Shown: one piece after another, positions 1 through 9,400 of the stretch
How positions within the stretch are numbered: the first letter of the stretch is position 1
How the letters are laid out: every line of letters begins with the position of its first letter
Assembly (NCBI GenBank): GCA_022793895.1
Contig: JAAWDS010000014.1
Coordinates: forward strand, 1-64,000
Direction of reading: 5' to 3'
Source of the DNA: Provencibacterium sp.
GTDB lineage: Bacteria; Bacillota; Clostridia; Oscillospirales; Ruminococcaceae
DNA length: 64,000 bases
The notes under the pieces: model-generated
Database searches by the model: none
Seen by the model: only the letters and a program-made list of their open reading frames with translations
Told to the model about the DNA's origin: nothing
Position numbers and translations under genes: made by a program

Positions 1-112
1 TGCGGATGAAAAGGGGACGTGGTTGAGGTTTCAGCATCCGATAAGGGCAGGAGCGATAGCTTGCGTGCTATAAGAGAACGTGATATAATAATATAGATTT
101 ATAAACAGATAA

Positions 113-157
113 AAACGGGGCTATTTTCCTGCGTAAGCGGGCAAAATAGCCCCGTTT
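113..157 (+). terminator. Strong hairpin, terminator of an upstream gene
   Basis: A perfect 15-bp inverted repeat (AAACGGGGCTATTTT and its complement) surrounds a 15-base loop. The T-rich arm ends GCCCCGTTTGTA. No complete gene lies upstream inside the window, so it probably ends transcription entering from the left. Bases 1-112 hold no reading frame that I can support. Confidence 0.7.
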
Positions 158-225
158 GTATTCGACGAGCGGAATATCTCTCGATTTTTTTATCTATGCT
201 TTCAGCTACACAGGGAGATGGAGCC

Positions 226-1392
226 ATGAAAACACGCTATATTTTCCCATCGGTCATTTTGGGGACGTTGATCCTCGTTAGTCTATCCTTTCTTTTGAAT
301 ATCCGCATTCGTTCAGGGTTATCGGGCGTGTATGAGGAATCGGAAAAGCCGGCGGTTTCCCTACAATCCGTTTTGGATGGGAGCTATCAAAGCAGCTATG
401 ATCAGTGGTTTTCCGATAATTTCAATTTCCGGGAGTATTTTGTATTGCTGTTTAATCAATGGAAATATAGTGTGTTTGAGAAATCCGGTAACGAAACGGT
501 CATGCTTGGAAAAGAAAAGATGCTTTATGCCCAGAACCGGATTCAAATCCGGCAGAATATAGATAGAAAACGGTCCTATCGGGAAAACTCCGTGGTAGCC
601 TATGCAGAAAACATTGCCGCCATCCAGCGGGGCTTGGAGAAGCAGGGGAAGGCGTTTTGCTATCTGATCAGCCCCTATAAGGAGAATGTCTATCCCGAAT
701 ACATCCCAAAGCGGTATAGCTGGTATTGGGATAAAGGGGATGCCCTGCCAAAGAGCCTTAGGGAAGGACTGATGGAAGAATTTGACCGCTTGGGCGTTCA
801 TTATTATGATGCGCTGACGGAACTGCTGGAAGAGAAGGATGAAAACAGCCCTATGTTTTTTCCCCATACAGGCATCCATTGGAACTATTTAGGGGTTGCA
901 AAAACGGTAGAAGGGGTATTTCAAGCGTTGAATGAAAACGGTCCGTTTACCCTTCCGGCATTTGAATTGTCCGTAACAGAATCCCCGCAGCCTGCCGCTC
1001 ATGATTTGGACTATTATAACATTCTTAACCTCATAGGAGGGAAGCTGGACGAGGTTTATTATCATGTAGAACCGGTCTATCAATTCCCGGAGGGACAGTC
1101 AAAGCTCAACCTGCTTTATTATGGGACGAGCTTTGGCACCCACCAGGCGGAGTTTTTGGAGATGGGGCAGCGGGCTTTTGAGAGCGTATGCCGTTATCAC
1201 TATCTGGACCATAAAACTCGGTTTACCGCTCAAGGGTCGGAGCGTACCGTTATCAATCAGGACGTCCAAGCAAGCGGTATCTTGGAGGATATTGCGTTGG
1301 CCGATATCGTTATCATGGAAAATCTAGATTCGGAACTGGCCGGGACGCATTTGGATATGGCGGAATATCTTGCCGCCGGGCTGGCGGCATAG
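226..1392 (+). CDS. AlgX/AlgJ-type SGNH (DHHW family) O-acetylation protein
   Basis: Membrane-anchored extracytoplasmic protein of 388 residues, probably helping to transfer acetyl groups to a cell-surface polysaccharide. Residues 4-26 form one N-terminal transmembrane or signal-anchor helix. The WFSDNFNFRE region near residue 61, PHTGIHWNYLG at 213-223 (family-typical His-Trp pair) and YGTSFG near 299-304 (in place of the SGNH Ser block) match the AlgX/AlgJ/DHHW fold. The ATG at 226 was preferred over the in-frame ATG at 196 because GGGAGATGGAG sits just before it and the hydrophobic segment then starts properly. The next gene, on the same strand 77 bp on, is an MBOAT acyltransferase, the classical partner that moves acetyl groups across the membrane. 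The acceptor polymer cannot be told from the window; no polymerase or glycosyltransferase genes are present. Confidence 0.85.
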   Translation: MKTRYIFPSVILGTLILVSLSFLLNIRIRSGLSGVYEESEKPAVSLQSVLDGSYQSSYDQWFSDNFNFREYFVLLFNQWKYSVFEKSGNETVMLGKEKMLYAQNRIQIRQNIDRKRSYRENSVVAYAENIAAIQRGLEKQGKAFCYLISPYKENVYPEYIPKRYSWYWDKGDALPKSLREGLMEEFDRLGVHYYDALTELLEEKDENSPMFFPHTGIHWNYLGVAKTVEGVFQALNENGPFTLPAFELSVTESPQPAAHDLDYYNILNLIGGKLDEVYYHVEPVYQFPEGQSKLNLLYYGTSFGTHQAEFLEMGQRAFESVCRYHYLDHKTRFTAQGSERTVINQDVQASGILEDIALADIVIMENLDSELAGTHLDMAEYLAAGLAA

Positions 1393-1469
1393 CCTTGGTT
1401 TGCGTTTCATGCTTTCTCCTATGAGGGGATCAACCGGCCGTTTCAAATGAGAAGATGGAGGATAGCGCT

Positions 1470-2888
1470 ATGGTATTCGCTTCCGCAATGTTTTTATTCC
1501 TGTTTTTTCCGCTCAGCTTTTTGGGCTATGCCCTTATCAACCCGAAATACCGCAACGCGTGGCTCTGCTTAGTGTCGCTCTTCTTTTATGCTTGGGGCGG
1601 CGTTCAATATTTACTGGTGTTGCTGCTTTCTATTTTCGTTAACTATCTCATCGGCCGGGCGCTTGGCTGCGAGGGGGAGAAGCCGAAGCGGAAGCGCCGC
1701 TTTTATCTTTGGCTGGGCGTTGTTTTCAATATTGGCCTATTGGGCTTTTTTAAATATTTCAACTTTTTAACGGATACCCTCTGCGGATTGGCGGGCCTAT
1801 GGGTTCCTGGGTTTCAGTTAGAGGTTCCTAAGGTTCCTCTCCCGATTGGGATTTCCTTCTTCACCTTTCAAATCCTTTCTTATGTGATTGACGTCTATTT
1901 TGGGAGGGTGAAGCCGCAGAAAAGCCTATTGAACCTGGCGCTGTATGTCGCCTTATTCCCACAGCTGATAGCCGGGCCCATCGTCCGTTATATCGATGTG
2001 GAGAAGCAGATAGCCGAGCGCTCGTTTACGGTCGATCGGGTGCGGCTTGGGCTACAGCGCTTTGTGGTTGGGCTGGGGAAAAAGGTGATCCTTTCAAACA
2101 GCATGGCCCTGCTGGCGGACTTTGCTTTTAACGATGTGAACCGTCTTTCCTTCTCGGTGGCCTGGATGGGGGCGATCGGTTATGCGCTGCAAATTTATTT
2201 CGACTTTTCCGCCTACTCCGATATGGCGATCGGGATGGGGAAGATGTTCGGCTTTGACTTTTTGGAAAACTTTAATTACCCTTATATCTCCCAATCGGTC
2301 AAGGAATTTTGGCGGCGTTGGCATATCTCGCTTTCCTCCTGGTTCCGGGACTATGTGTACATCCCGTTAGGCGGAAACCGGAAGGGGAAGGCGCGGACCT
2401 ATCTCAACCTGCTGACAGTATTTTTCCTTACCGGCCTATGGCACGGGGCCTCCTGGACCTTCATTCTCTGGGGGCTTTTTCATGGCTTCTTCCTGATTGC
2501 GGAACGGCTGGGACTCTCCCGGATATTGGAGAAGCTGCCCCGCTTTGTCCGGCATATGTACACGCTGGTCGTTGTGTTGGTGGGATGGGTATTTTTCCGG
2601 GCGGATACTCTCTCCTATGCGCTCACGTACCTGAAAACGATGTTTACCCTGGATTTTTCCCATTTCATGCGCGCGTTTTATCTCTTTGACCGGGAGATTT
2701 TGGTCTATTTCCTTCTCTCCATCCTGCTTTCCATGCCGGTCTCCCAGTGGTTCAAGAGCTGGCTGGGAAGCAAGGCGCCGAAAGCCTGCGAGCCTATGGC
2801 AAACCTCGCCTGCATTTTTCTCTTCTTCCTCTCGCTGGTCTATGTCGCCGGTTCCAACTTTAACCCCTTTATCTATTTTATTTTTTGA
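1470..2888 (+). CDS. MBOAT family O-acyltransferase (AlgI-like)
   Basis: Polytopic membrane O-acyltransferase of 472 residues, the usual length for AlgI/DltB relatives. In this family the protein passes acetyl groups from a cytoplasmic donor to the outside. Two conserved His sites are visible: RRWHISLSSWFRDY (His about 285) and TGLWHGASWTF (His about 325), the latter being the proposed catalytic His. Hydrophobic segments fill most of the sequence. The start is taken at the second ATG (1470) because GGAGGATA ends 7 bases before it; the ATG at 1455 has no such site. It follows the AlgX/AlgJ-like gene and is ended by a strong terminator, so the two form a stand-alone module. The final substrate is unknown. 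Confidence 0.93.
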   Translation: MVFASAMFLFLFFPLSFLGYALINPKYRNAWLCLVSLFFYAWGGVQYLLVLLLSIFVNYLIGRALGCEGEKPKRKRRFYLWLGVVFNIGLLGFFKYFNFLTDTLCGLAGLWVPGFQLEVPKVPLPIGISFFTFQILSYVIDVYFGRVKPQKSLLNLALYVALFPQLIAGPIVRYIDVEKQIAERSFTVDRVRLGLQRFVVGLGKKVILSNSMALLADFAFNDVNRLSFSVAWMGAIGYALQIYFDFSAYSDMAIGMGKMFGFDFLENFNYPYISQSVKEFWRRWHISLSSWFRDYVYIPLGGNRKGKARTYLNLLTVFFLTGLWHGASWTFILWGLFHGFFLIAERLGLSRILEKLPRFVRHMYTLVVVLVGWVFFRADTLSYALTYLKTMFTLDFSHFMRAFYLFDREILVYFLLSILLSMPVSQWFKSWLGSKAPKACEPMANLACIFLFFLSLVYVAGSNFNPFIYFIF

Positions 2889-2993
2889 ATTTAGCCGGTA
2901 CGGTTGAGGAGACGGCAGCAGAAGATTTCTCAGCGTTTATTGAAACGGAAAATAGCGGTTTCAACTTGAATCCGGTAGAATCGAACAGTTTTG

Positions 2994-3036
2994 AAAAGAC
3001 TGGCCTGCAAAGTAGCTTGCAGGCCAGTCTTTTGAT
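2994..3036 (+). terminator. Terminator after the MBOAT gene
   Basis: A 16-bp stem (AAAGACTGGCCTGCAA and complement) with a 6-base loop is followed by TCTTTTGAT. It lies about 105 bp beyond the MBOAT stop codon. The convergent gene at 3078 on the minus strand may also use it. Confidence 0.85.
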
Positions 3037-3077
3037 AAACATCCGGTTAAGAGCAAAACGGAAATAGAAGAAAGGCC

Positions 3078-4106
3078 CTAAGCGCCTTCTCTTTCAAACA
3101 GCGTGCGGAAAAAGGCGGGGGCTTCGCGGCCGTCCCACCGGTGCCCGCCTTCAAAGATCATATGGCGCAGCGCCGTCTCCGCTCCCAGAGCCGCATAGGC
3201 TTGGCGGATAACCGCAGCCTGTCCCATGGCGTCGACGATTCCGTCCTCCCCATTGAGCGGATCTTCCCGGCCGGACTCGATGAAGAGCGGCCGCGGCGCG
3301 ATAAGCGCGGCGATATCGCCCGGATCGCAGCGTTCCCACAGGCCCGGAACAAAGTTGCAGCCGCACAGATTGGTGCGCAGCAGCGTTCCCCGGTAGCTGT
3401 GCATGTAGCCGCTGACAAACGCCCCTGTTACCCGGCGGTCCAGCGCCGCAAACCAGAGCGCTTGCAGCCCGCCGCCCGAAAAACCGCAGCAGGCCGCCCC
3501 GGACCGCAGCCGCGGTTCCGCTTCGACAAAGTCCATCAGCCGCATGAGATCCCACACCCACATGCCGGTTAGCGTGAGTCCTAAGCTGATAGCGGTAAAG
3601 TTGAGGATATCGCAGGAGGAAGCGTTTTCTTTTCCCTCCTCCTGGGTAGGCTCCTCCCGCCGTTCGCCGAAGCCGCGGGCATCCGGGCAGAGGACGGCGA
3701 AACCCGCTTTTACCAGCTCCTGTCCATATGCGCCGCTTTCCCCGATAGTTCCGGCAACCCCTTCCTTGCCGAACGATCCGTGCCCATGCGGGGCAATGAC
3801 GGCGGGAAGCGGCGTTTGCCGCTCCCCGGCAGGCAGGAGAAGATAAAACGGCATGAAAACGCCCGGCTCGGTTTCGATTCTCCACTTCTCGCGGAAATAA
3901 CCGTCCTCCTTGACGGTCTCCAAATGCCGCGGATCAAGCGGGCAGGACGTCATCCGCGGCAGGCCAGCCATGCGGCCCAACTCTTCGCGCACGCGCTCCT
4001 GCCAGCGCGCTGTTTCAGCGGCGCCGGCGGCTTGGTAGGCTAGGTCCTTCGGCTGGGCGTCGTAGAGCTCCAGCAGGCGGCGGTAACAGGTATAAAATTC
4101 AGGCAT
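3078..4106 (-). CDS. Alpha/beta hydrolase, acetyl-xylan-esterase-like
   Basis: Predicted cytoplasmic serine esterase of 342 residues. The nucleophile elbow is CCGFSGGG (about residue 210); APHGHGSFGKE forms the oxyanion region, LCPDARGFGERRE follows strand 4, and FEGGHRWDG near the C-terminus supplies the catalytic His. RPLFIESGREDPL provides the acid. The layout fits the Abhydrolase_7 / acetyl-xylan esterase group, whose members remove acetyl or other ester groups from sugars. There is no signal peptide. It lies 36 bp downstream of the DUF4129-like gene and may be the last gene of the MoxR operon, though its function looks separate. The neighbouring glycan clusters make a sugar deacetylase plausible; the substrate is not visible. 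Confidence 0.75.
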   Translation of the reverse strand: MPEFYTCYRRLLELYDAQPKDLAYQAAGAAETARWQERVREELGRMAGLPRMTSCPLDPRHLETVKEDGYFREKWRIETEPGVFMPFYLLLPAGERQTPLPAVIAPHGHGSFGKEGVAGTIGESGAYGQELVKAGFAVLCPDARGFGERREEPTQEEGKENASSCDILNFTAISLGLTLTGMWVWDLMRLMDFVEAEPRLRSGAACCGFSGGGLQALWFAALDRRVTGAFVSGYMHSYRGTLLRTNLCGCNFVPGLWERCDPGDIAALIAPRPLFIESGREDPLNGEDGIVDAMGQAAVIRQAYAALGAETALRHMIFEGGHRWDGREAPAFFRTLFEREGA

Positions 4107-4142
4107 AGAAAATCAAATCTCCTTCGGGAAAGGCTCTGTTTT

Positions 4143-5540
4143 TTACTGGCGGGAACGTCCGGCGATGCCGGTAAGCACACGCTGTAGACGGACGAAATCT
4201 TCAGAGGAGGGGGCGCGCTCCCCGTACCGCACCGAATCATAGCCCTTTGCCGCGGCGGGATAGCTTTCGGCGAAGGGCAAATCCGCGACGCGCCGTTCTA
4301 GCTCGTGGACGGTCTCTCCGCTCAGATAGCGGCCGTTTCCGGCGAGATATTGCAGAACCAGCCGGTAGCCATAGCGGAACTTTTCGCTTCGCCGCTCTTC
4401 GGTATCCTCCGGCATATGCAGATACTGCCGGTAGGACTTTTTCCATTCGCGTAGGTGAAAGCGCCGGGCGGCCGGACGCCGGTTGCGCTCCTCAGGCGGG
4501 AGGGAAACGACCTCGTCGGTATAATAGGGGTTTTCTTCCTCCCCGGAGAGCGCGCGGAAGGAGGGATGGAAGGAAAACAGCCGCCGGATAAGCTCCGCGA
4601 GCTTTTGAAAGACCAAGCAAAAGAGACGGAGGATCTCCCTCCGCTTCCACCAGAGCAGCGCGGCGATGATCAGCGCCGTCGCCAGATAGATCCAGAAATC
4701 AGGGATACTCTCATAGGATTCATCTTGAAAGAGCGCGAGGATATCCGGATCGTTAAACCCGCTCGAAGGGGCGGTTTCTTCCTTCGGAAAGAGCCGTTCA
4801 ATCAGCTTGACCAGGAGGAAGAAAATCCAGGCGAGGCAGCCGAGGAACCGCCAGCCGAGGGCGCGCAGCCCTTCGGCTATCGGACGGCGCAGCAGGAACA
4901 GACAGAAGCCCGATACAAAAATGCCCAACATGAGCATGAGGTTATAGACCCGGATTTTCTGCGGCAGCAGCTCCAGGCGGTGCCGGCGGCGCTCCATGTG
5001 AAAATCAATGTTCGCCTGGTTGCGGCAGAGCGCATAGAAGGCCAGCGCAAGGGCAAGCGAGAGGACCAGCATATCCAGGCGGTATTCCGCCAGTCCCCAT
5101 TTTTCCAGTACCCACAGCAGCGCGGCGGCCAGGGCATGGAAAACAAGCAGCCAGACGAGAGGACGGCCTGCCCGGAAATCGGCGTAGGATAGGCCGCAAA
5201 ACAGCGTTCCGGCTAAAAGAGCAGCGCCGCAAAGCAGCGCAAACAGTGTGCGCGGGATCCATCCGGCGAAGGGGGAGATAAGAAAGCCCGCTCCCGCCGC
5301 AAGAAGGACAGCAAAGGGACGCAGCAGCCCCAAAAGCAGCCGGTGCTTGCTGAGAAAATGGGGGAGAAGATAGCCGCAGCCGGCCAGCAGCAGAAAGCTC
5401 CCCTGCCCGTAGAGCGCAGCGGCGGAGGTTAGGCGTCCTTCCGCCAAGGCGCCCGCCAGGTTAAGGAACGGAAAGAGCAGCAGAAGCCAATAGGCCGCCG
5501 CTAAGAGCCGGAACCCATCGGTTAGGGTGGGACGTTTCAC
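4143..5540 (-). CDS. Multi-pass membrane protein with DUF4129-like C-terminal region
   Basis: Membrane protein of 465 residues. About six hydrophobic helices lie in the first 270 residues and another near 280-295, followed by a soluble, charged tail. The tail (REWKKSYRQYLH... YRLVLQYL... ETVHELERRV... DSVRYGER) resembles the DUF4129 domain that usually sits C-terminal to transglutaminase domains in MoxR-DUF58 operons. Here no transglutaminase domain is recognisable, so the protein would be a transglutaminase-less version. Its start overlaps the DUF58 gene by 4 bp (ATGA), so translation is coupled. Function in this family is unknown beyond association with envelope complexes. Confidence 0.6.
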   Translation of the reverse strand: MKRPTLTDGFRLLAAAYWLLLLFPFLNLAGALAEGRLTSAAALYGQGSFLLLAGCGYLLPHFLSKHRLLLGLLRPFAVLLAAGAGFLISPFAGWIPRTLFALLCGAALLAGTLFCGLSYADFRAGRPLVWLLVFHALAAALLWVLEKWGLAEYRLDMLVLSLALALAFYALCRNQANIDFHMERRRHRLELLPQKIRVYNLMLMLGIFVSGFCLFLLRRPIAEGLRALGWRFLGCLAWIFFLLVKLIERLFPKEETAPSSGFNDPDILALFQDESYESIPDFWIYLATALIIAALLWWKRREILRLFCLVFQKLAELIRRLFSFHPSFRALSGEEENPYYTDEVVSLPPEERNRRPAARRFHLREWKKSYRQYLHMPEDTEERRSEKFRYGYRLVLQYLAGNGRYLSGETVHELERRVADLPFAESYPAAAKGYDSVRYGERAPSSEDFVRLQRVLTGIAGRSRQ

Positions 5541-6667
5541 CTTTCCTCGCCCCCTTCCGGCGCAAACAGGAGGAGCGGACAGCCAAGCTCCAGCCCTTCG
5601 GGCGGGGCAAAATCCACCAGGAGGACCTGTGTATGAATCCCCAGCCTTGCCTGTTCCTCCACAAACTGGGCCAGGCTTTCATCCGCATAGGCGGTGATGA
5701 TCAACACGTCGCTCACCATCATCCGGCCGGACAGCCGGTTCAAAAAGGCGGGGAAGCTCTCGGTGCTTCGGTTTTGCAGATAGGCCAGCGTCCGCATGAG
5801 GCTATCCGTGTAATCCTCTCCCCAATTTTCGGCGGTGATGGTGGGCTCATAGCCCTCGGTGGTGTTGGCGTTGGTAAAAAAGCGCAACGGGAATAGAGAG
5901 AGGAGCGCTTTTTCAAAGGCGGCAGCGCACAAACGGATGGCCTCCTCGATCTTCTCCCGATCGATCACCCCGGCGTTTTCAAACGGACGGGACTGCATAT
6001 TCAGAATAACGCCGAGGTTTTGGCGGGAGGTATATTCGTTTTCATAGACCATCAGCCGGCCGGTTTTGGCCGTCGCCCCCCAATGGATGCGGCCGGAGGG
6101 ATCGCGATCGTCCCACTCCCGCGCGCCGGTGCGGAAAAAGGGGTCGGGGAGAAGGTGGCGGGGCGCTGCGCGATCCCCCTGGAGATAGCGCGGGGAAAGA
6201 AGGTCCGGCAGGGGGCCGGACGGACGGGGAAGCACCAGGAGATGCGCGTCTGCCTCCACCGGCTTGGAGATCGATAGGTTTCCGAACAGGTCGGTAGAGA
6301 CCAGCGTTATTTTTTCAATGCGGTATTCGCCGCGTTTCAGACAGCGCACCTTCCAGCGGCGTTCCACCCGCTGGTAGCCGCGGACCATGAAAAAGCTGGG
6401 GACAAACCGCGTTTCATCGGTGACGGCCGATTGCGATCCAGCGAAATCCAGCCAGCGCGAGGTAGTGATCTCGGACTTGAGCCAGGGGGCGGGCAGCCAG
6501 CGGCGGTTCTCAATCGTTTCGATCAGCTCGATTTCGTCCCCTTCTACCGCTTCGCTGGCGCTAAGGCTGCAACGGTATTCCAGCCGCTTGAGGGCAAAAT
6601 GGGAAAAGAGAAAGTTTTGGCCGTAAACGATCGCTGCCGCGATCACAAGAAGAGCGATCAGTTCCAT
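5537..6667 (-). CDS. DUF58 domain protein (MoxR-associated, vWA-like)
   Basis: Protein of 376 residues with an N-terminal membrane helix (first 20 residues) and the hallmark DUF58 block GRIHWGATAKTGRLMVYENE at about residues 190-210. The region after it (LGVILNMQSR... SDVLIITAYADESL) has the outline of a von Willebrand A fold, as usual for this family. These proteins work with MoxR ATPases, probably in assembly or activation of envelope or enzyme complexes; the exact role is unknown. The gene follows moxR by 119 bp, a gap holding an imperfect hairpin, and overlaps the next gene by 4 bp. Confidence 0.88.
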   Translation of the reverse strand: MELIALLVIAAAIVYGQNFLFSHFALKRLEYRCSLSASEAVEGDEIELIETIENRRWLPAPWLKSEITTSRWLDFAGSQSAVTDETRFVPSFFMVRGYQRVERRWKVRCLKRGEYRIEKITLVSTDLFGNLSISKPVEADAHLLVLPRPSGPLPDLLSPRYLQGDRAAPRHLLPDPFFRTGAREWDDRDPSGRIHWGATAKTGRLMVYENEYTSRQNLGVILNMQSRPFENAGVIDREKIEEAIRLCAAAFEKALLSLFPLRFFTNANTTEGYEPTITAENWGEDYTDSLMRTLAYLQNRSTESFPAFLNRLSGRMMVSDVLIITAYADESLAQFVEEQARLGIHTQVLLVDFAPPEGLELGCPLLLFAPEGGEER

Positions 6668-6698
6668 TGGGAAAAACGGCCCCTTTCTTAAAAAGAAT

Positions 6699-6733
6699 TT
6701 GTGTTTCCCGGATTGCTAAACCGGAAAACACAA
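6699..6733 (-). other. Imperfect hairpin between moxR-like and DUF58 genes
   Basis: On the plus strand TTGTGTTTCCCGG (6699-6711) pairs, with one mismatch, with CCGGAAAACACAA (6721-6733). It lies within the operon and could act as a partial terminator or mRNA stabiliser. No long T-run follows on the minus strand. Confidence 0.35.
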
Positions 6734-6786
6734 AAAAACAGGCGGACAAGGCGTGTCCGGACGAAGGGGGAGAATCCAACAGGGCC

Positions 6787-7752
<966 letters not shown>

Positions 7753-7891
7753 CCCTAACCAACCCTTTCTATAAAAACGAGGATTCCGGCTGTCAAGATG
7801 CGCTGGAAAATGAGCGCCGGTATAGCGCAAAATGATAAAATCCTGCCAGGTTTCCTTGTTTTTCCATTTATAAAGGAGATGTTCTCTGCTT

Positions 7892-7920
7892 ATTATAGCA
7901 TCTCGCTCTTTTGCATTCAA
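7892..7920 (-). promoter_or_regulatory. Sigma-A-type promoter of the MoxR operon
   Basis: Read on the minus strand: TTGAAT, 17 bases, TATAAT. Transcription would start near 7885, giving a leader of about 130 nt before the ATG at 7752. Confidence 0.7.
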
Positions 7921-8322
7921 CCCTTCGGAAAAACCGGGCGGCTAAGCTAAGGATCTTGCACAATTAAACTAGATAATAGCCGTGGATTATTTTACATATG
8001 CTGGATTTACTTTGCGCGAACAATACCGTATAATAAGATACAATCGGTTGTGGCCGGAATGGAAGTCTAAGGATTTTAAAACGGCGGTTAAACAGTAACG
8101 GAACGGCATTTTTCTCTTTATAGGGTGAGAAAACGCCGCTCTTGATCCGTTGATAAATCCAGAGGCTTATAAACGCTGCTCTGGCTGCCCCTTTCATCGG
8201 GAGATAGGTCAGGTCTCCAGCCGGTTTCATTGGGGGAGCCGGGGGCGTTTAGAGAAGAAGGATCCGGCGGCAGTTGATTACAGAAGAAGGCAAAGCACAA
8301 AAGTAAAATGGAGGGATTTTAC
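7921..8322. other. Intergenic region with long leader of the secreted-protein gene
   Basis: About 400 bp without a convincing gene. A plus-strand promoter candidate (TTTACT at 8006-8011, 17 bases, TATAAT at 8029-8034) would give a leader of about 280 nt before 8323. The leader is GC-rich with several possible short helices. I could not match it to a riboswitch class I know. Small reading frames here lack ribosome sites and recognisable protein features. Confidence 0.45.
8006..8034 (+). promoter_or_regulatory. Candidate sigma-A promoter for the gene at 8323
   Basis: TTTACT, 17 bases, perfect TATAAT. It is the best plus-strand promoter ahead of the secreted SEPTDP-repeat protein. Confidence 0.5.
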
Positions 8323-9246
8323 ATGAGAAAGGTACTGGCGTTTGTATTGGCGCTGTCTCTTTGCTTAGGAGTAGCCGTTATCGGCTTTGCAGCCGACACG
8401 TCGGCGACGGTAGCAGGGAGATCAACCACTGTTGGCGATAGTGAGACGAGTGAGCCGACTGATCCGAGCGAGCCGACCGATCCGAGCGAGCCGACTGATC
8501 CGAGTGAGCCGACCGATCCGAGCGAGCCGACCGATCCGAGCGAGCCCAGCAAGCCGGATGACAGTTCTTCCGATTCTGACAGCTCCACCGGCGGGTCCTC
8601 TGGCGGTTCTTCCGGCAGTGACTGGTGGACCGAGCGCGACAAGGAGACCTCTTCCTCCTCGACCACTACCTCTTCCAGCAATGTAGTGCGGGAGACGGCG
8701 GTTGCTACGGTCGTTGAGAACGCCATCGAGAAGGCGGTCAGCGATAACCTGACCTCTGCAAATGCGGTTGTTCGCAATGCCGTCCGTGTAACGGCGGATA
8801 CCCTGAAGAACGTTGCCGAACGTTTTTCGGATGCTGCCGTTGCTCCGAAGGTCAGCTTTGACACGGTAAGAGGCGGCGCCGTGGTTGGCCGTCTGACCTT
8901 TGATCTGACGAAGGTGGGGAACCTGTCTTCCGATATCAATCTGGGTGTTTCGACCACCAACCGGACGGTTTCGAATGTCTTTAACCGCTTCTTCTCGAAC
9001 GAGACGGCTCTGGTTGATCTGGCCCACAAGGCTGCCTTTGGCACCGAGATTGAAGTAGCGGTGAAGGTAGATCTCAGCAATCTGAATACCGAGAACCTCG
9101 TATTCTACTGCTATGATCTTGCGACCAATAGCTACTTCCAGATCCAGAACCCCAAGTATTTCATCGATGCAAACGGATACGTTCACTTCTCCACGAACAT
9201 GGGCGGTTCCATCATCATCACCGACTCGGCTCTGACCAGAAAGTAA
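8323..9246 (+). CDS. Secreted protein with acidic SEPTDP repeats, function unknown
   Basis: Exported protein of 307 residues. Residues 1-25 are a clear signal peptide (MRKVLAFVLALSLCLG..., cleavage near GFAA-D). It is followed by five exact SEPTDP hexapeptides and one SEPSKP, then a Ser/Asp/Gly-rich linker to about residue 115. The C-terminal 190 residues form a compact domain (TVRGGAVVGRLTFDL... VDLSNLNTENLVFYCYDL...). I see no transmembrane anchor, sortase motif or catalytic signature. The start at 8323 is chosen because GGAGGG lies 7 bases before; the in-frame ATG at 8308 would sit inside that site. It is transcribed alone between a long leader and a strong terminator. A cell-wall-linked or matrix role is possible, but I do not recognise the family. 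Confidence 0.85.
   Translation: MRKVLAFVLALSLCLGVAVIGFAADTSATVAGRSTTVGDSETSEPTDPSEPTDPSEPTDPSEPTDPSEPTDPSEPSKPDDSSSDSDSSTGGSSGGSSGSDWWTERDKETSSSSTTTSSSNVVRETAVATVVENAIEKAVSDNLTSANAVVRNAVRVTADTLKNVAERFSDAAVAPKVSFDTVRGGAVVGRLTFDLTKVGNLSSDINLGVSTTNRTVSNVFNRFFSNETALVDLAHKAAFGTEIEVAVKVDLSNLNTENLVFYCYDLATNSYFQIQNPKYFIDANGYVHFSTNMGGSIIITDSALTRK
8449..8538 (+). repeat. Five tandem 18-bp repeats encoding SEPTDP
   Basis: Five copies of an 18-bp unit (AGTGAGCCGACTGATCCG with silent T/C changes) sit within the secreted protein gene. All are in frame, so copy number could change by slippage without breaking the gene. Confidence 0.95.
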
Positions 9247-9261
9247 ACGGTATCTGAGGCA

Positions 9262-9299
9262 AAAAGGCGGTCTGCTTTTTATAAGCGGACCGCCTTTTG
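9262..9299 (+). terminator. Terminator after the SEPTDP-repeat protein
   Basis: AAGGCGGTCTGCTT pairs with AAGCGGACCGCCTT around a short loop, followed by TTGTG. It begins 15 bp after the stop codon. Confidence 0.85.
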
Positions 9300-9400
9300 T
9301 GTATCCTCTTTCCTCTTTTAAAGTCTGGCTGACCGTGATAATAGGGCGCACCGGCTCATAGATATAGAAAGGAGTCAATGAGAGAAGGGGAGACTTTGTC

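Noticed and set aside
7964-8230. 88-codon minus-strand frame in the gap before the secreted protein
   Set aside because: No ribosome site and no recognisable feature; it overlaps the leader of the plus-strand gene.
8449-8538. Tandem repeats resembling a CRISPR array
   Set aside because: Units are contiguous 18-mers without spacers and code in frame for SEPTDP.
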